A stretch of 64,000 bases of DNA from Alistipes sp. (GCA_020026335.1 JAHHQO010000003.1:1-64000); one strand, 5' to 3'. Numbered from the stretch's first letter, positions 45,844 through 55,350 are shown. A program made the numbers and translations. Notes: generated from the letters alone by a model not told the origin.

Positions 45844-46761
45844 CTACTCCGCACCCCGTTCGGCGCGAAGCTCCGTGGGTGTTTTTCCGAAGTGGGTCTT
45901 GCTGAATTTGACGATGTATCCGGGGGTGAATTTGAACTTCTCGGAAATCTCCTTCACCGACAAATCGGTACGCAGCAGGGCTCGGAGTACATGGTCTTTT
46001 TTGCGGCGGGTGATGTACTTTCCGGCGGTCATGCCGAACACCTTGGTGAATTTGCGGTTGAAGGTACTCTCCGACAGGTCGAGAGCCGTCATCAGCTCCT
46101 GCACGTTGATTTGGTCGTTGTAGGCGGCGTGTACCGCGTGCTTAAATTCGTTGTCCTCGTTGAGCACGGGACGGAACAGACGCACCAAATCATCTTTGGA
46201 GTAGAAGGCGCGGAGGAGCATCAGCAGAATATTGATTTTCAGCTTCTGGTATTGCACACACAACATACCGCGGTTGATGGTCTCGCACGTGCACTCCAAC
46301 TCCTGACGTATGATGTGGTTAATGGGCAGAATACAGGGTGCGGTCTCCTTGCCCAGCTGGCGTTTGTGCTCATTGTAGTAATTGACCAAATCCTTGAAGG
46401 AGTATTCGTTGCAGAGACTCATCTGATCCTTCATGCATGCCCACACGATGGTGGTGTCGTCAGTGGCTTTGATGAGCACTTCGTTACCGTTTTCGGCAAA
46501 GATAAATTCGCCGGCATTGACCGTCACGTTGGTGTAACGTGCTATGTTTATGGCAATTCCCCCCCCCAAGATAAAAAACAGGGTGTTGGAATCGTCCTGC
46601 TCTAACGTCATGTAAGTGCCTTTGCGCAGTGTGCGTGTCAGCAGACTCTGTGGCGCAGAGTTGGTGTAATAGATGCAATTCTGATGTTCGTCGGTGTATT
46701 GTAAGTCGCAATAATCATTCATAAATAGAGACCGAATGAAGGGTGTAAATTGTTTTAGCAT
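45844..46761 (-). CDS. AraC-family regulator beside the fimbrial operon, with nine-G tract
   Basis: The 305-residue protein has an N-terminal sensing region (about 1-190) and a C-terminal double HTH (about 210-300: INVQELMTALDLSESTFNRKFTKVFGMTAGKYITRRKKDHVLRALL, then SVKEISEKFKFTPGYIVKFSKTHFGKTPTELR), clear AraC signatures. It lies just upstream of the fimbrial operon in the same direction, with a terminator between, so it is the obvious candidate regulator. Codons 65-68 contain nine consecutive G residues (FILGGGI). A one-base slip there would truncate the protein before the DNA-binding part. Met14 at 46722 is an alternative start. Confidence 0.88.
   Translation of the reverse strand: MLKQFTPFIRSLFMNDYCDLQYTDEHQNCIYYTNSAPQSLLTRTLRKGTYMTLEQDDSNTLFFILGGGIAINIARYTNVTVNAGEFIFAENGNEVLIKATDDTTIVWACMKDQMSLCNEYSFKDLVNYYNEHKRQLGKETAPCILPINHIIRQELECTCETINRGMLCVQYQKLKINILLMLLRAFYSKDDLVRLFRPVLNEDNEFKHAVHAAYNDQINVQELMTALDLSESTFNRKFTKVFGMTAGKYITRRKKDHVLRALLRTDLSVKEISEKFKFTPGYIVKFSKTHFGKTPTELRAERGAE
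46559..46567. repeat. Homopolymer of nine C (nine G in gene sense) inside the AraC gene
   Basis: Plus-strand C from 46559 to 46567 encodes Gly66-Gly68 and the last base of Leu65 on the minus strand. Mono-G tracts of this length are common sites of slipped-strand mispairing. Confidence 0.9.
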
Positions 46762-46775
46762 ATATCTATCATGTA

Positions 46776-46783
46776 CAAAAATA
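46776..46783 (-). promoter_or_regulatory. Possible -7 element of the AraC-type gene
   Basis: Minus-strand TATTTTTG fits TAnnTTTG and lies 14 nt before the ATG, implying a very short leader. No -33 element is visible. Confidence 0.35.
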
Positions 46784-47077
46784 TAAATTTTATGAGATAG
46801 TTGGTGCTCGTTACAGGATATAAAATACTCTGATTTTTCCTTTTAGAGTAATAATTGTTTGAATTTTCATATTTTTTGCTTCATAAGTTTAATTTTCAGT
46901 CGCTGTTTTTCCGGGGTTTCGCAAGTGGAATTTCAGTCGTTGTTCGGGAGGTTGGACAGCCGCAGGACAGGATTTTATAAATTCCCGCAATTTATAAATT
47001 CGTATTTCACCTATTTCCTATATAGGCGAAAAAAAGTTCTATTGGGGAACTTTTCTTCTCTCTCAAAATCACTCTTT

Positions 47078-47085
47078 CCCCCCCC
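47078..47085. repeat. Eight-C homopolymer upstream of the efflux operon
   Basis: Eight consecutive C residues lie in the 465-nt intergenic region, 26 nt before the enhancer-like palindromes. Length variation could alter promoter spacing, but this is only a possibility. Confidence 0.6.
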
Positions 47086-47111
47086 GGTTGTCGGAGACCC
47101 TCACCGCCCGT

Positions 47112-47138
47112 TTTACACATTTGTAAAGATTCTTTACA
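47112..47138 (+). promoter_or_regulatory. Tandem palindromes, likely enhancer sites for the NtrC-type activator
   Basis: TTTACA-catt-TGTAAA (47112-47127) is followed by and shares its right arm with TGTAAAG-att-CTTTACA (47122-47138). Three half-sites of one motif in a 27-nt stretch, 55-80 nt upstream of a TGGCAC element, is the usual layout for an NtrC-family binding site. Confidence 0.6.
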
Positions 47139-47191
47139 GAATGGGGTGGCGATGAAATGCCAAACAGCGAGTAATGAGTGTGTTACGCTCT

Positions 47192-47207
47192 TTGGCACGG
47201 TGGCTGA
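47192..47207 (+). promoter_or_regulatory. Candidate sigma-54 promoter of the efflux operon
   Basis: TTGGCACG-GTGG-CTGA compares with the consensus TTGGCACG-N4-TTGC. The -24 block is perfect. The -12 block keeps TG but lacks the first T and the final C. It is 20 nt before the tolC-like start. No TAnnTTTG promoter competes nearby. The downstream operon encodes a sigma-54 activator. Confidence 0.5.
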
Positions 47208-47226
47208 ACATTATACATTACAGAAT

Positions 47227-48585
47227 ATGAAAAAAAGTTACAACATGAAGCAATTTTTCTCCCTCGTTTTATCGGTGATATTCGGTCTCCAGGCGGTGCA
47301 GGCGCAGGAGGTGATGACCCTCCACGACTGCATGGTCTGTGCCGTGGAGAACTCCGCGAAGATGAAGCTCCGGCGCGAGGAGGTTTCCGATGCCCGTGTG
47401 GCACGCCGTGAAGCGATATTTCGGGTTTTCGCCCCTTCGGTGTCTGCCTCATCGTATGCCAACGCCAATTTCGGCCGTACGGTAGACCCCGAGACCAATA
47501 CCTATAAAAGTCTTACCTCTTTTAATAACGGCTACTCGGCAGGTGGCGATGTGACGCTCTTCAATGGTTTCACCGCCGTGAACAATATGCGTATTGCCAA
47601 GACCGCCCTCAAAATGGGACTCTCGAAGGAGCAGCAGACCGAAGACGAAATCTGTCTGGCGACCATGGAAGCCTACTGCAATGTGCTCTACTGCACCGAG
47701 ATGCTGGAGGTGTGCGAGTTGTTCGTGCAGACGGCACGCGAGAATTTCGAGCTGGCGAGCCGTCAGAACGAACTGGGACAGAAGAGCCGTGCCGATGTGG
47801 TGGAGAGCGAAGCCGAGTTGGCCGACCGCGAGTATGAGCTGGTGGCGATGCGTGCCCGTCTGGAGGACGCCACCCTCACCCTCAAAGATGTGATGCTGTG
47901 GCCGATAGAGAAACCTCTGCCCGTCGATACCTCGATGACCGACAAGGATGCCGACCTGCTGACCGACCGTCTCGTCACGGCGGAGGAGGTGACCGAGCAG
48001 GCGAAATACTCGCTGCCGCAGGTCTCGATAGCCGCCTATCGGAAGGAGATGGCTCTGCGCGAGTGGCGCACCGCCAAGTGGAGCCTGCTGCCTTCGCTGA
48101 GTCTGAGTGGCGGCTGGTCAACGAGCTACTACACCTACGACGGGGTGCGCACACCGAGTTTCTCCTCGCAGTTCAAGGGCAACCGTGGCGAGTATGTGCA
48201 GCTGAACCTCTCGATTCCGATTTTCGCACGCTGGTCGCGCCGTTCGCAGGTGGCACACAAGAAAATCGCCTACCGACAGGCAACGATAGAGTATGAGCAG
48301 ACGCTGCGCGATGTGGAGAGCGAAGTGGCGCGTGCCCTTCAGGAGAAGGAGAGCGCACAGGCCGCCTACTTCCAGGCACGCAAACGCTCCTCGGTGCACG
48401 AGGAGGCTTTCCGTCTCAACCGCAGCAAGCTCACGCGCGGTCTCATCTCGCCCATCGAGTTCCGCACGGCATCGAACACCTACCTCAAAGCCGAGGCGGA
48501 GCGTCTGGACGCCGTGTTGAAATACTACCTCAAACGCTGCGTGGTGGATTACTACCGCGGCATCAGTTATCTGAATCAAAAATAG
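47227..48585 (+). CDS. TolC-family outer-membrane efflux protein
   Basis: The ATG at 47227 gives 452 residues with a signal peptide ending QAVQAQ; the longer frame upstream has no signal and overlaps the promoter region. The mature protein has the two long helical-hairpin repeats of the outer-membrane efflux protein family: MTLHDCMVCAVENSAKMKLRREEV, and later RQNELGQKSRADVVESEAELADREYEL and FRLNRSKLTRGLISPIEFRTASNTYLKAEAERLDAVL. It forms the outer-membrane exit duct of a tripartite pump with the HlyD-like and MacB-like proteins that follow. It is first in the operon, 7 nt before the next gene. Confidence 0.9.
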   Translation: MKKSYNMKQFFSLVLSVIFGLQAVQAQEVMTLHDCMVCAVENSAKMKLRREEVSDARVARREAIFRVFAPSVSASSYANANFGRTVDPETNTYKSLTSFNNGYSAGGDVTLFNGFTAVNNMRIAKTALKMGLSKEQQTEDEICLATMEAYCNVLYCTEMLEVCELFVQTARENFELASRQNELGQKSRADVVESEAELADREYELVAMRARLEDATLTLKDVMLWPIEKPLPVDTSMTDKDADLLTDRLVTAEEVTEQAKYSLPQVSIAAYRKEMALREWRTAKWSLLPSLSLSGGWSTSYYTYDGVRTPSFSSQFKGNRGEYVQLNLSIPIFARWSRRSQVAHKKIAYRQATIEYEQTLRDVESEVARALQEKESAQAAYFQARKRSSVHEEAFRLNRSKLTRGLISPIEFRTASNTYLKAEAERLDAVLKYYLKRCVVDYYRGISYLNQK

Positions 48586-48592
48586 AAAAATC

Positions 48593-49852
48593 ATGGATAT
48601 CATCAAGGAAAAGAAACGGGGTTGGGCGCTGTTGCTCACCTCCAAGGCTGTTCCCTACTATGTGGGAGCTTTCATCGTGCTGTTTGTCATCTACCTCATC
48701 TTTCGCGGTGACGGGCGCGTGTTGCGTGTCGATGCCGGCGAGCTGGTCGTGAGTGCGGTCACCGAGGGCGAGTTCAACGACTACATCCGCGTGAGGGGCA
48801 TTGTCCAACCGCGCACGAGCATACAGCTCACCCCTCTCGAGGGGGGTGTTGTCGAGCAACTCTTTGTCGAGGAGGGTGCCACACTTCGTGAGGGTGACCG
48901 CATCATGCAGTTGAGCAACGAGGGGCTCGACCTCCAGATTCTCAACGCCGAAGCCGACCTCGCGGAGAAGGAGAACCTCCTGCGCAACACCATGATTTCC
49001 ATGGAGCAGGACCGACTCAATGTCAATCAGGACCGCCTGCAACTCGAAATCGATGTCGAGCGCTTCCGCCGTACCTACCTCTCGCAGGAACAGCTCTACA
49101 ACGAGAACCTCATCTCGCGCGAGGACTACCTCCGTGCCAAGGAGGACTACCGTCTGGCGGAGGGCAAGTACGAGCTGGTGAAGAACCGTCTGGTGCAGGA
49201 CAGCCTCTACCGCTCGGTGCAGATTTCGCAGATGGAGGAGAGCCTGCAAAATATGCGTCTCAACATGGCGATTATCCGCAAACGCAAGGAGAATCTGGTG
49301 GTCAAGGCACCCATCGACGGTGAGCTGGGATTGCTGGACGTGGTGCTCGGTCAGTCGGTGTCGCAGGGCGCGAAGGTGGGACAGATAAACGATTTGCGCG
49401 ACTATAAAATCGAGGCGCAAATCGATGAACACTACATCGACCGCGTGATGCCCCAACTCTCGGCCACCTTCACCCGTGGTGACGAGACCTACGAAACCGT
49501 GGTGCGCAAGGTCTATCCCGATGTGCGCGAGGGCAAGTTCAAGGCCGACTTCAAGTTCACCGGCGAGCGTCCCGAGAATATCCGCAACGGTCAGACCTAC
49601 GACCTCAATCTCCAGCTCGGACAGCCCGAACACGCCGTTCTCATTCCGCGTGGCACGTTCTACTACAAGACGGGCGGCAAATGGATTTTCGTGATGACCG
49701 CCGACGGCAGCCGTGCCGTGCGCCGCGAGATTGTCATCGGACGCCAGAACCCCCAATACTACGAGGTGTTGGAGGGTCTCGAACCGGGTGAGCAGGTCAT
49801 CACCTCGGGCTACGATAATTTTGGAAACAACGACGAACTGAAAATCAAATAA
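48593..49852 (+). CDS. HlyD/MacA-family periplasmic adaptor of efflux pump
   Basis: The 419-residue protein has one N-terminal membrane segment (about 18-38, YVGAFIVLFVIYLIF). A lipoyl-like first half (VRGIVQPRTSIQLTPLEGGVVEQLFVEEGATLREGDRIMQL) leads into a long coiled coil (about 115-230). The second lipoyl half (LVVKAPIDGELGLLDVVLGQSVSQGAKVGQI) and beta-barrel region come next, ending GLEPGEQVITSGYDNF. Such adaptors bridge an inner-membrane ABC permease and a TolC duct. The gene lies 7 nt after the tolC-like gene and 16 nt before the first permease. Confidence 0.92.
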   Translation: MDIIKEKKRGWALLLTSKAVPYYVGAFIVLFVIYLIFRGDGRVLRVDAGELVVSAVTEGEFNDYIRVRGIVQPRTSIQLTPLEGGVVEQLFVEEGATLREGDRIMQLSNEGLDLQILNAEADLAEKENLLRNTMISMEQDRLNVNQDRLQLEIDVERFRRTYLSQEQLYNENLISREDYLRAKEDYRLAEGKYELVKNRLVQDSLYRSVQISQMEESLQNMRLNMAIIRKRKENLVVKAPIDGELGLLDVVLGQSVSQGAKVGQINDLRDYKIEAQIDEHYIDRVMPQLSATFTRGDETYETVVRKVYPDVREGKFKADFKFTGERPENIRNGQTYDLNLQLGQPEHAVLIPRGTFYYKTGGKWIFVMTADGSRAVRREIVIGRQNPQYYEVLEGLEPGEQVITSGYDNFGNNDELKIK

Positions 49853-49868
49853 AATAAAATCCTCTGTC

Positions 49869-52265
49869 ATGCAATTTATCTTACAAAACTTTCTGAAGAC
49901 GCTGTGCCGCTACCGAGTCTCGGCACTGCTCAATGTCATGGGGCTGACAGCAGCCTTCGCATCGTTCTATGTCATCATGTCGCAGGTGTGGTGGGAACTC
50001 TCGTTCAACAGGTCGATTGCGGATGCCGACCGTATCGGCGTGGTGGAGATGCCACTGGGCGAATGGACGAATTGCATCAATCGTCCGTTCCCGGAGCGGT
50101 GCCTGCCGAAGATTCCCCAAGTCGAGCATTTCGGCTGTCTGCAAGGCAGAAACCAGAAACTGTGGTCGTGGGACGAGGCGCGTTCGGAATATGTGCCGTT
50201 TGATGCCGACGGCGCCCTTGTGTCGCAGGGATTCTTCCCCACCTCGTCGTTGCAGATCGAGCAGGGCAGCGCCGAGAGCCTGACACGACCCAATACGCTC
50301 ATCATCAGCCGTCGGATAGCCGAGGAGCGCAATCTGAAAGTCGGCGACAAAATCCATGTGGCGGAGGAGAAACCCTCGGAGGAGAATGCCTGTGAGGTGG
50401 TGGCGATTTTCCGCAATTTCGAGGGCAATACCTCATGGAGCAATCTGGATTTTTTCCAGGATATCGGCGACAGTGGTCTGAACGACATGTCGAAGTGGAA
50501 TTTCAACTATTTTGTGAAGGTGGCCGAAGGCGATTCGGTCATGGAACAGGTCAAGGCACGCTTTGTCGAACTTGCCCGTGAACAGATTGGCGGCGATGAC
50601 GACATGCAGGACCTGCAAATCAGCATGACGCCTCTTGCGGACTTCTATTTCGACGGAAAGGGAGAGGCCAGCGGTTCGCGTATCACCACCTTCTCGCTGC
50701 TGATGCTGGCGCTGCTGGTCATCGTGCTGGCGTTCATCAACTTCGTCAACTTCTTCTTTGCGCTGGTGCCCGTACGTATCCGCACGGTGAACACCTGCAT
50801 GATTTTCGGTGCGTCGCGCCTGTCGTTGCGCTTCGGCTTCATCTTCGAGGCCATGGGACTGGTCGCCATTTCGCTGGGACTGGCTGCCCTCTGCGCCTAT
50901 CTGTTCCAGGGCACCGACCTTGCCCGCCATATCCTGCTCGTGTCGCTGGAACTGAAGGAAAATATGGGTGTGGCGCTGGTGGTCGCCGGAGTGGGCTTCG
51001 TGCTGAGTCTGGTGGCGAGCCTCTATCCGTCGTGGTACATCACCTCGTTCAATCCCGGAATGGTGGTCAAAGGCTCGTTTGCGGGAACGAAGAGCGGTGT
51101 GCGTCTGCGCATGGTACTGCTCGGCGTGCAGTTCATGGTCTCCTGCTCACTGATTGTCGCCACCGCCTTCATTCTGTTGCAGTACCGCTTCCTGCTGAAC
51201 CACGATTTGGGTCTCGACACCCGCAATGTCCTCACGTTCAACCTCCGTGCCAATGACAATATGGATTATGCGACCCTGCGCGGCGAGTTGTCGAAGCTGG
51301 CCGGCGTTGAGGCCGTCACCGCCAGCAACACCATCGTCTTCTCGAAATACGGTATGGTGTGGGGCCGCAAGTACAACGGGAAACAGATTTATATGCGTGC
51401 GTTCGAGGTGCGTCCCGATTTTCTGGACTTCATGGGTATAGACATTGTCGAAGGACGCGGTCCGCAGGCGAGCGATGTCCTTCAGGAGAAGCTCATGCCC
51501 GAGAACGAGGAGACGTGGGGCGGCGTGTCGGTGGTCAATGAACGCTTTGCACGGGAGTGCGAGCTGGAAATCGGCAAATTCAACCCCGGTTTCTACAAGG
51601 GCGACCGACTCATCGGTGTGTGCCGCGATTTCAGCTATATGCCGCTCTGCGATGAGAGCAATCATGTGGTGTTGTATGTCACCCCGAAACAGCGTGCCGT
51701 GTACCGCGACCGCTGGGGGGTGCAGGTGTATGTGCGCCATCAGCCCACGGCCGATGTGGCCGACCTGAGCCGCAGGATTCGCGGGGTCATCAAACAGGTG
51801 GACCCCAATCAGGTGGAGGGCAGCATCGAAATCAAATCGTTTGACGAGATTATCGCCGACTCCTATCGCAAGGAGGCGCGCCTCTCGAAGGTCTTTGCCA
51901 TGTTGTCGGGTATCTCGATCATCATCGCGCTGATGGGCGTGTTCGGCATCGTGATGTTCGAGACGCGCCGCGCCCGCCACGAGATCGCCGTGCGCAAGGC
52001 CATCGGTGCCACCGTGCCGCAGATTCTGGCGCAGTTCTGCACCCACTATGTCCGCATGATACTCCTCAGCTTCGTGCTGGTCATACCGCCCACGGTATGG
52101 GCGTTGCACCACTGGCTGCAATCCTACGCCTTCCGTACTCCGCTGCACTGGTGGGTCTTCCTCGGTGCGTTGGTGCTGGTGATGGCGGTCACCCTGCTGA
52201 CGGTGGTGGTACGCAGCTGGCGCGCGGCGTGTGAGAATCCCATCAATTCACTGAAAAAAGAGTAA
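49869..52265 (+). CDS. MacB/FtsX-type ABC transporter permease 1
   Basis: The 798-residue permease has an N-terminal membrane helix, a large periplasmic MacB-type domain, then two FtsX blocks of membrane helices. Block one lies at about 275-400 (FSLLMLALLVIVLAFINFVNFFFA). A second periplasmic region follows. Block two is at the C-terminus (VFAMLSGISIIIALMGVFGIVMFETRRARHEIAVRKAIGATVPQIL). The phrase RHEIAVRKAIGA is the cytoplasmic coupling loop conserved in MacB-like permeases. There is no ATPase domain; the partner is the ATP-binding protein encoded next. Substrate unknown. Confidence 0.9.
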   Translation: MQFILQNFLKTLCRYRVSALLNVMGLTAAFASFYVIMSQVWWELSFNRSIADADRIGVVEMPLGEWTNCINRPFPERCLPKIPQVEHFGCLQGRNQKLWSWDEARSEYVPFDADGALVSQGFFPTSSLQIEQGSAESLTRPNTLIISRRIAEERNLKVGDKIHVAEEKPSEENACEVVAIFRNFEGNTSWSNLDFFQDIGDSGLNDMSKWNFNYFVKVAEGDSVMEQVKARFVELAREQIGGDDDMQDLQISMTPLADFYFDGKGEASGSRITTFSLLMLALLVIVLAFINFVNFFFALVPVRIRTVNTCMIFGASRLSLRFGFIFEAMGLVAISLGLAALCAYLFQGTDLARHILLVSLELKENMGVALVVAGVGFVLSLVASLYPSWYITSFNPGMVVKGSFAGTKSGVRLRMVLLGVQFMVSCSLIVATAFILLQYRFLLNHDLGLDTRNVLTFNLRANDNMDYATLRGELSKLAGVEAVTASNTIVFSKYGMVWGRKYNGKQIYMRAFEVRPDFLDFMGIDIVEGRGPQASDVLQEKLMPENEETWGGVSVVNERFARECELEIGKFNPGFYKGDRLIGVCRDFSYMPLCDESNHVVLYVTPKQRAVYRDRWGVQVYVRHQPTADVADLSRRIRGVIKQVDPNQVEGSIEIKSFDEIIADSYRKEARLSKVFAMLSGISIIIALMGVFGIVMFETRRARHEIAVRKAIGATVPQILAQFCTHYVRMILLSFVLVIPPTVWALHHWLQSYAFRTPLHWWVFLGALVLVMAVTLLTVVVRSWRAACENPINSLKKE

Positions 52266-52311
52266 AAATTACCAACATTGAAAATATTAATAACATAAAA
52301 AACTTACAACT

Positions 52312-52992
52312 ATGATTAAGGTTACAAATTTGAGCAAGTCTTTCTCAACCGAAGAAGTGGAAACCATTGCATTGGACAAGGTGTCGTTTGAAGTCAAGGA
52401 GGGCGAGTTTGTCGCCATCATGGGTCCTTCGGGTTGTGGCAAGTCCACCCTGCTGAACATTCTGGGTCTGCTGGACAACCCCACCGAGGGCAGCTACGAG
52501 TTGCTGGGCAACGAGGTAAGCCGTCTCAACGAGAACGGACGCACGAAGTACCGCAAGGGCAACATCGGTTTTGTGTTCCAGTCGTTCAACCTCATCGACG
52601 ACCTCAATGTCTTCGACAATGTGGAGTTGCCGCTCAAGTATCTGGGCATCGGCTCGGCGGAGCGCAAGCAGCGCGTGACCGAGATTCTCAAACGCATGAA
52701 CATCTTCCACCGTGCGGGTCACTTCCCCCAGCAGTTGTCGGGAGGTCAGCAGCAGCGTGTGGCCATAGCCCGTGCCGTGGTGGCGAACCCCAAACTCATA
52801 TTGGCCGATGAGCCGACCGGTAACCTCGACTCGAAGAACGGTACCGAGGTGATGAACCTGCTCATGGAGTTGAACCACGAGGGTACGACCGTGGTGATGG
52901 TGACCCACTCGCAGCGTGATGCTTCGATGGCACAGCGCACCATCAACCTCCTCGATGGTCACATTGTCAACGATGTGAAGAATTTCCTGTAA
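52312..52992 (+). CDS. LolD/MacB-type ABC transporter ATP-binding protein
   Basis: The 226-residue ATPase has Walker A GPSGCGKSTL (about 38-47), Q-loop region GFVFQSFNLIDDLNVFDNVELPL, signature LSGGQQQRVAIARA, Walker B LILADEPTGNLD and the switch His in VMVTHSQRDA. The length and the NLIDDLNVFDNVELPL segment put it in the LolD/MacB/FtsE group that powers mechanotransmission-type permeases. It is the only ATPase among three permeases here, so it probably serves all of them. It starts 46 nt after permease 1 and ends 13 nt before permease 2. Confidence 0.95.
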   Translation: MIKVTNLSKSFSTEEVETIALDKVSFEVKEGEFVAIMGPSGCGKSTLLNILGLLDNPTEGSYELLGNEVSRLNENGRTKYRKGNIGFVFQSFNLIDDLNVFDNVELPLKYLGIGSAERKQRVTEILKRMNIFHRAGHFPQQLSGGQQQRVAIARAVVANPKLILADEPTGNLDSKNGTEVMNLLMELNHEGTTVVMVTHSQRDASMAQRTINLLDGHIVNDVKNFL

Positions 52993-53005
52993 ACATCGGC
53001 GGCGT

Positions 53006-55348
53006 ATGAAAAGCTATCTCAAGTTCCTGATGCACAATAAGCTCTACACCTCAATCGAGGTGTTGGGGCTTACTTTGTCGCTGGCCTTTGTGGTATTTGT
53101 GGGGTGCTACATCTCGCAACAACTCTCAGTGGCATACGCCCATCCCGATGCCGAACGTATCTACATTCCTTCGACAGAGAACTATCCGGGACTGACTTCG
53201 GGTTTGGAAGGTGTCATTCGCGACCGGTTCCCCGAAATCGAACAGACTGCGGTCTATTTCCCGTCGTTTATCGCTCCCGGAGGAGGTGAAATCATCGAGT
53301 TTGGCGACCAAACTTTCGAGATTGGTTCCGAGGTGACGGTCGATGAGCATTTCTTCGAGATGTTCCCCGATATCGAGTTCCTGATGGGCTCGCCCGATGT
53401 GTTGAAGGATAAGGACAATATTATTGTCAGCGAGGAATTTGCCCGCAAGTTGTTCCCCGACGGAAATTTCCGCCCCGTGTTCCTCGATGAACACATGAAC
53501 CTTGCCGCAGTCATCGCCGACAACGATTACTCGATTTTCCCCCGTGCCGATGTCATCATAGGCATTGATTCCCCCTTGAGTGCGGTATCCTATTGCAAGC
53601 TGTTCGACAACTTCGGTGCCTGTCAGACCTTTGTCAAATTGCGCAAGGGGGCGGACGTGGAGCAGTTCACCGAGAATATGAAGCAGGTCTGCAAGGAGAT
53701 TTACCCCGACACCTACGGAACTACGTTTTTCAAGGAACTGCGACTCGAACGCTGGGACAAAATCCTCTTCCGACCCACACACGATGTCTTCCGTCACTGC
53801 GATTTGAAGATGATTTATACCCTCTCGGCCATCGCTTTGCTGTTGTTGCTGTCGGCCATTGCCAACTTCGTGAATCTCAACACTGCTTTGGTCGGACAAC
53901 GTGCCAAGGAGATGGCTTCGCGCCGTCTGCTGGGGGCTTCGAGTTGGAGCATCATGGGGCGTTACTTCTTCGAGTCGGTGGCACTGACCTGTGTGGCGAT
54001 GATTCTTGCCCTGCTGGTGGCGGTGTGGCTCACCCCGTGGGCGAACGAGATGATTGAAGCCGATGTCCCCGTCACGATTCCCTTCTCGGCGGGCTATGTG
54101 GCAGGTTATGTGGCTCTGGTGCTGTTGGTCGGAGGTTTGGGCGGAATGCTGCCTGCCGTGCTGGCATCGCGCTATACGCCCATCGACATCGTGAGAGGTA
54201 CATTCCGCAGGGAGAGCAAGCAGGTGTGGAGCAAGGTCTTCATCGTCGTTCAGATGTCGATTGCCGTGTTCCTCATCTCCATGTCACTGGTCATGCACGC
54301 CCAGTACCGCAAATCGCTCAACAGGGAGATGAATTGCAACCTCAAAAACAAATTCGCACTCTTATACATGATTCCCTCTTCCAACGGAGCTTTCAATTTC
54401 GAGGAGCGTCTCCGTACCCTGCCGCAGGTCAAACGTGTGGGACGCGCGATGTCAGTGCCGTGTACGGAGGCGGGAGGACAATACTCCAAGACCACAACGG
54501 GCGAAGAAATCGTGTACCGATTGTTTGTTATGGACTCCACGACCTTCAACATGATGGATTTCGAGGTGGTTGAGGACTTCCATACTCCTGTCGAAAAGGG
54601 CACATGGTTCTCCGAGGCGGCATTCCGTGCCACGGGCTTCGACTCCCGTAACCACGACATCTCCACAACCCTCGCCCGGAAAAGCGGTGCGTGTGACCAT
54701 ACGGCAGGCGTCATTGCCAATGTGCCGGTGAATATCGAAAATGTGGGTGCCGAGGAGCTGATGGTGATTGCCGTGCAGGACTTCTCCAATCATCCGCTCT
54801 TTATGTCGGTCATCGAGACCACCGACAGCCACGAGGAGTTCCGCGAGGCGTTGGCGGATGTGTGCCGCGAATACACCACCCAATCGTTGGGCTACGAAGT
54901 CCGGCCGATGTATTGCGACTATCTGGAGGATTTGAAACTCAAGGCGTTGTCGAAGGCCGAGAAACAGATGAATCTGGTCTATGTCTTCATGGTGTTGGCT
55001 GTTCTGATTTCGGTGCTGGGACTTCTGGCGATGAGTATCTACGATGCCCGCAACCGCGCCAAGGACATCGCCGTAAGAAAGGTCTTCGGCAGTACGATGA
55101 TGATGGAGGCGCGTCGGGGTGTGGTGGCTTATCTGAAACTCATCTCGGTGGCGTGTGTCGTGGGACTGGCTGTCGCTGTGGTGGTGACGGAACGCTATCT
55201 GCAACAATTTGTCGAGAAGATTGAAAACTACGGCTGGATTTTCATGGCGGTGGTGGTCATCATCCTCCTTATCGCTCTGGTGACGGTCTTTTGGCAGATA
55301 TGGTCGGCGGCGAGGGTCAATCCCGTACAGACTTTGAGTAAAGAGTAA
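53006..55348 (+). CDS. MacB/FtsX-type ABC transporter permease 2
   Basis: The 780-residue permease has the same plan as permease 1: an N-terminal helix (VLGLTLSLAFVVFVGCYI), a periplasmic domain, an FtsX block at about 270-400 (IYTLSAIALLLLLSAIANFVNLNTALVGQRAKEMASRRLLGAS), a second periplasmic part, and a final block (VYVFMVLAVLISVLGLLAMSIYDARNRAKDIAVRKVFGST). The coupling-loop motif RAKDIAVRKVFGS is intact. It probably forms a homodimer or a heterodimer with a neighbouring permease and uses the upstream ATPase. It is separated by only 2 nt from permease 3. Confidence 0.9.
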   Translation: MKSYLKFLMHNKLYTSIEVLGLTLSLAFVVFVGCYISQQLSVAYAHPDAERIYIPSTENYPGLTSGLEGVIRDRFPEIEQTAVYFPSFIAPGGGEIIEFGDQTFEIGSEVTVDEHFFEMFPDIEFLMGSPDVLKDKDNIIVSEEFARKLFPDGNFRPVFLDEHMNLAAVIADNDYSIFPRADVIIGIDSPLSAVSYCKLFDNFGACQTFVKLRKGADVEQFTENMKQVCKEIYPDTYGTTFFKELRLERWDKILFRPTHDVFRHCDLKMIYTLSAIALLLLLSAIANFVNLNTALVGQRAKEMASRRLLGASSWSIMGRYFFESVALTCVAMILALLVAVWLTPWANEMIEADVPVTIPFSAGYVAGYVALVLLVGGLGGMLPAVLASRYTPIDIVRGTFRRESKQVWSKVFIVVQMSIAVFLISMSLVMHAQYRKSLNREMNCNLKNKFALLYMIPSSNGAFNFEERLRTLPQVKRVGRAMSVPCTEAGGQYSKTTTGEEIVYRLFVMDSTTFNMMDFEVVEDFHTPVEKGTWFSEAAFRATGFDSRNHDISTTLARKSGACDHTAGVIANVPVNIENVGAEELMVIAVQDFSNHPLFMSVIETTDSHEEFREALADVCREYTTQSLGYEVRPMYCDYLEDLKLKALSKAEKQMNLVYVFMVLAVLISVLGLLAMSIYDARNRAKDIAVRKVFGSTMMMEARRGVVAYLKLISVACVVGLAVAVVVTERYLQQFVEKIENYGWIFMAVVVIILLIALVTVFWQIWSAARVNPVQTLSKE

Positions 55349-55350
55349 AA

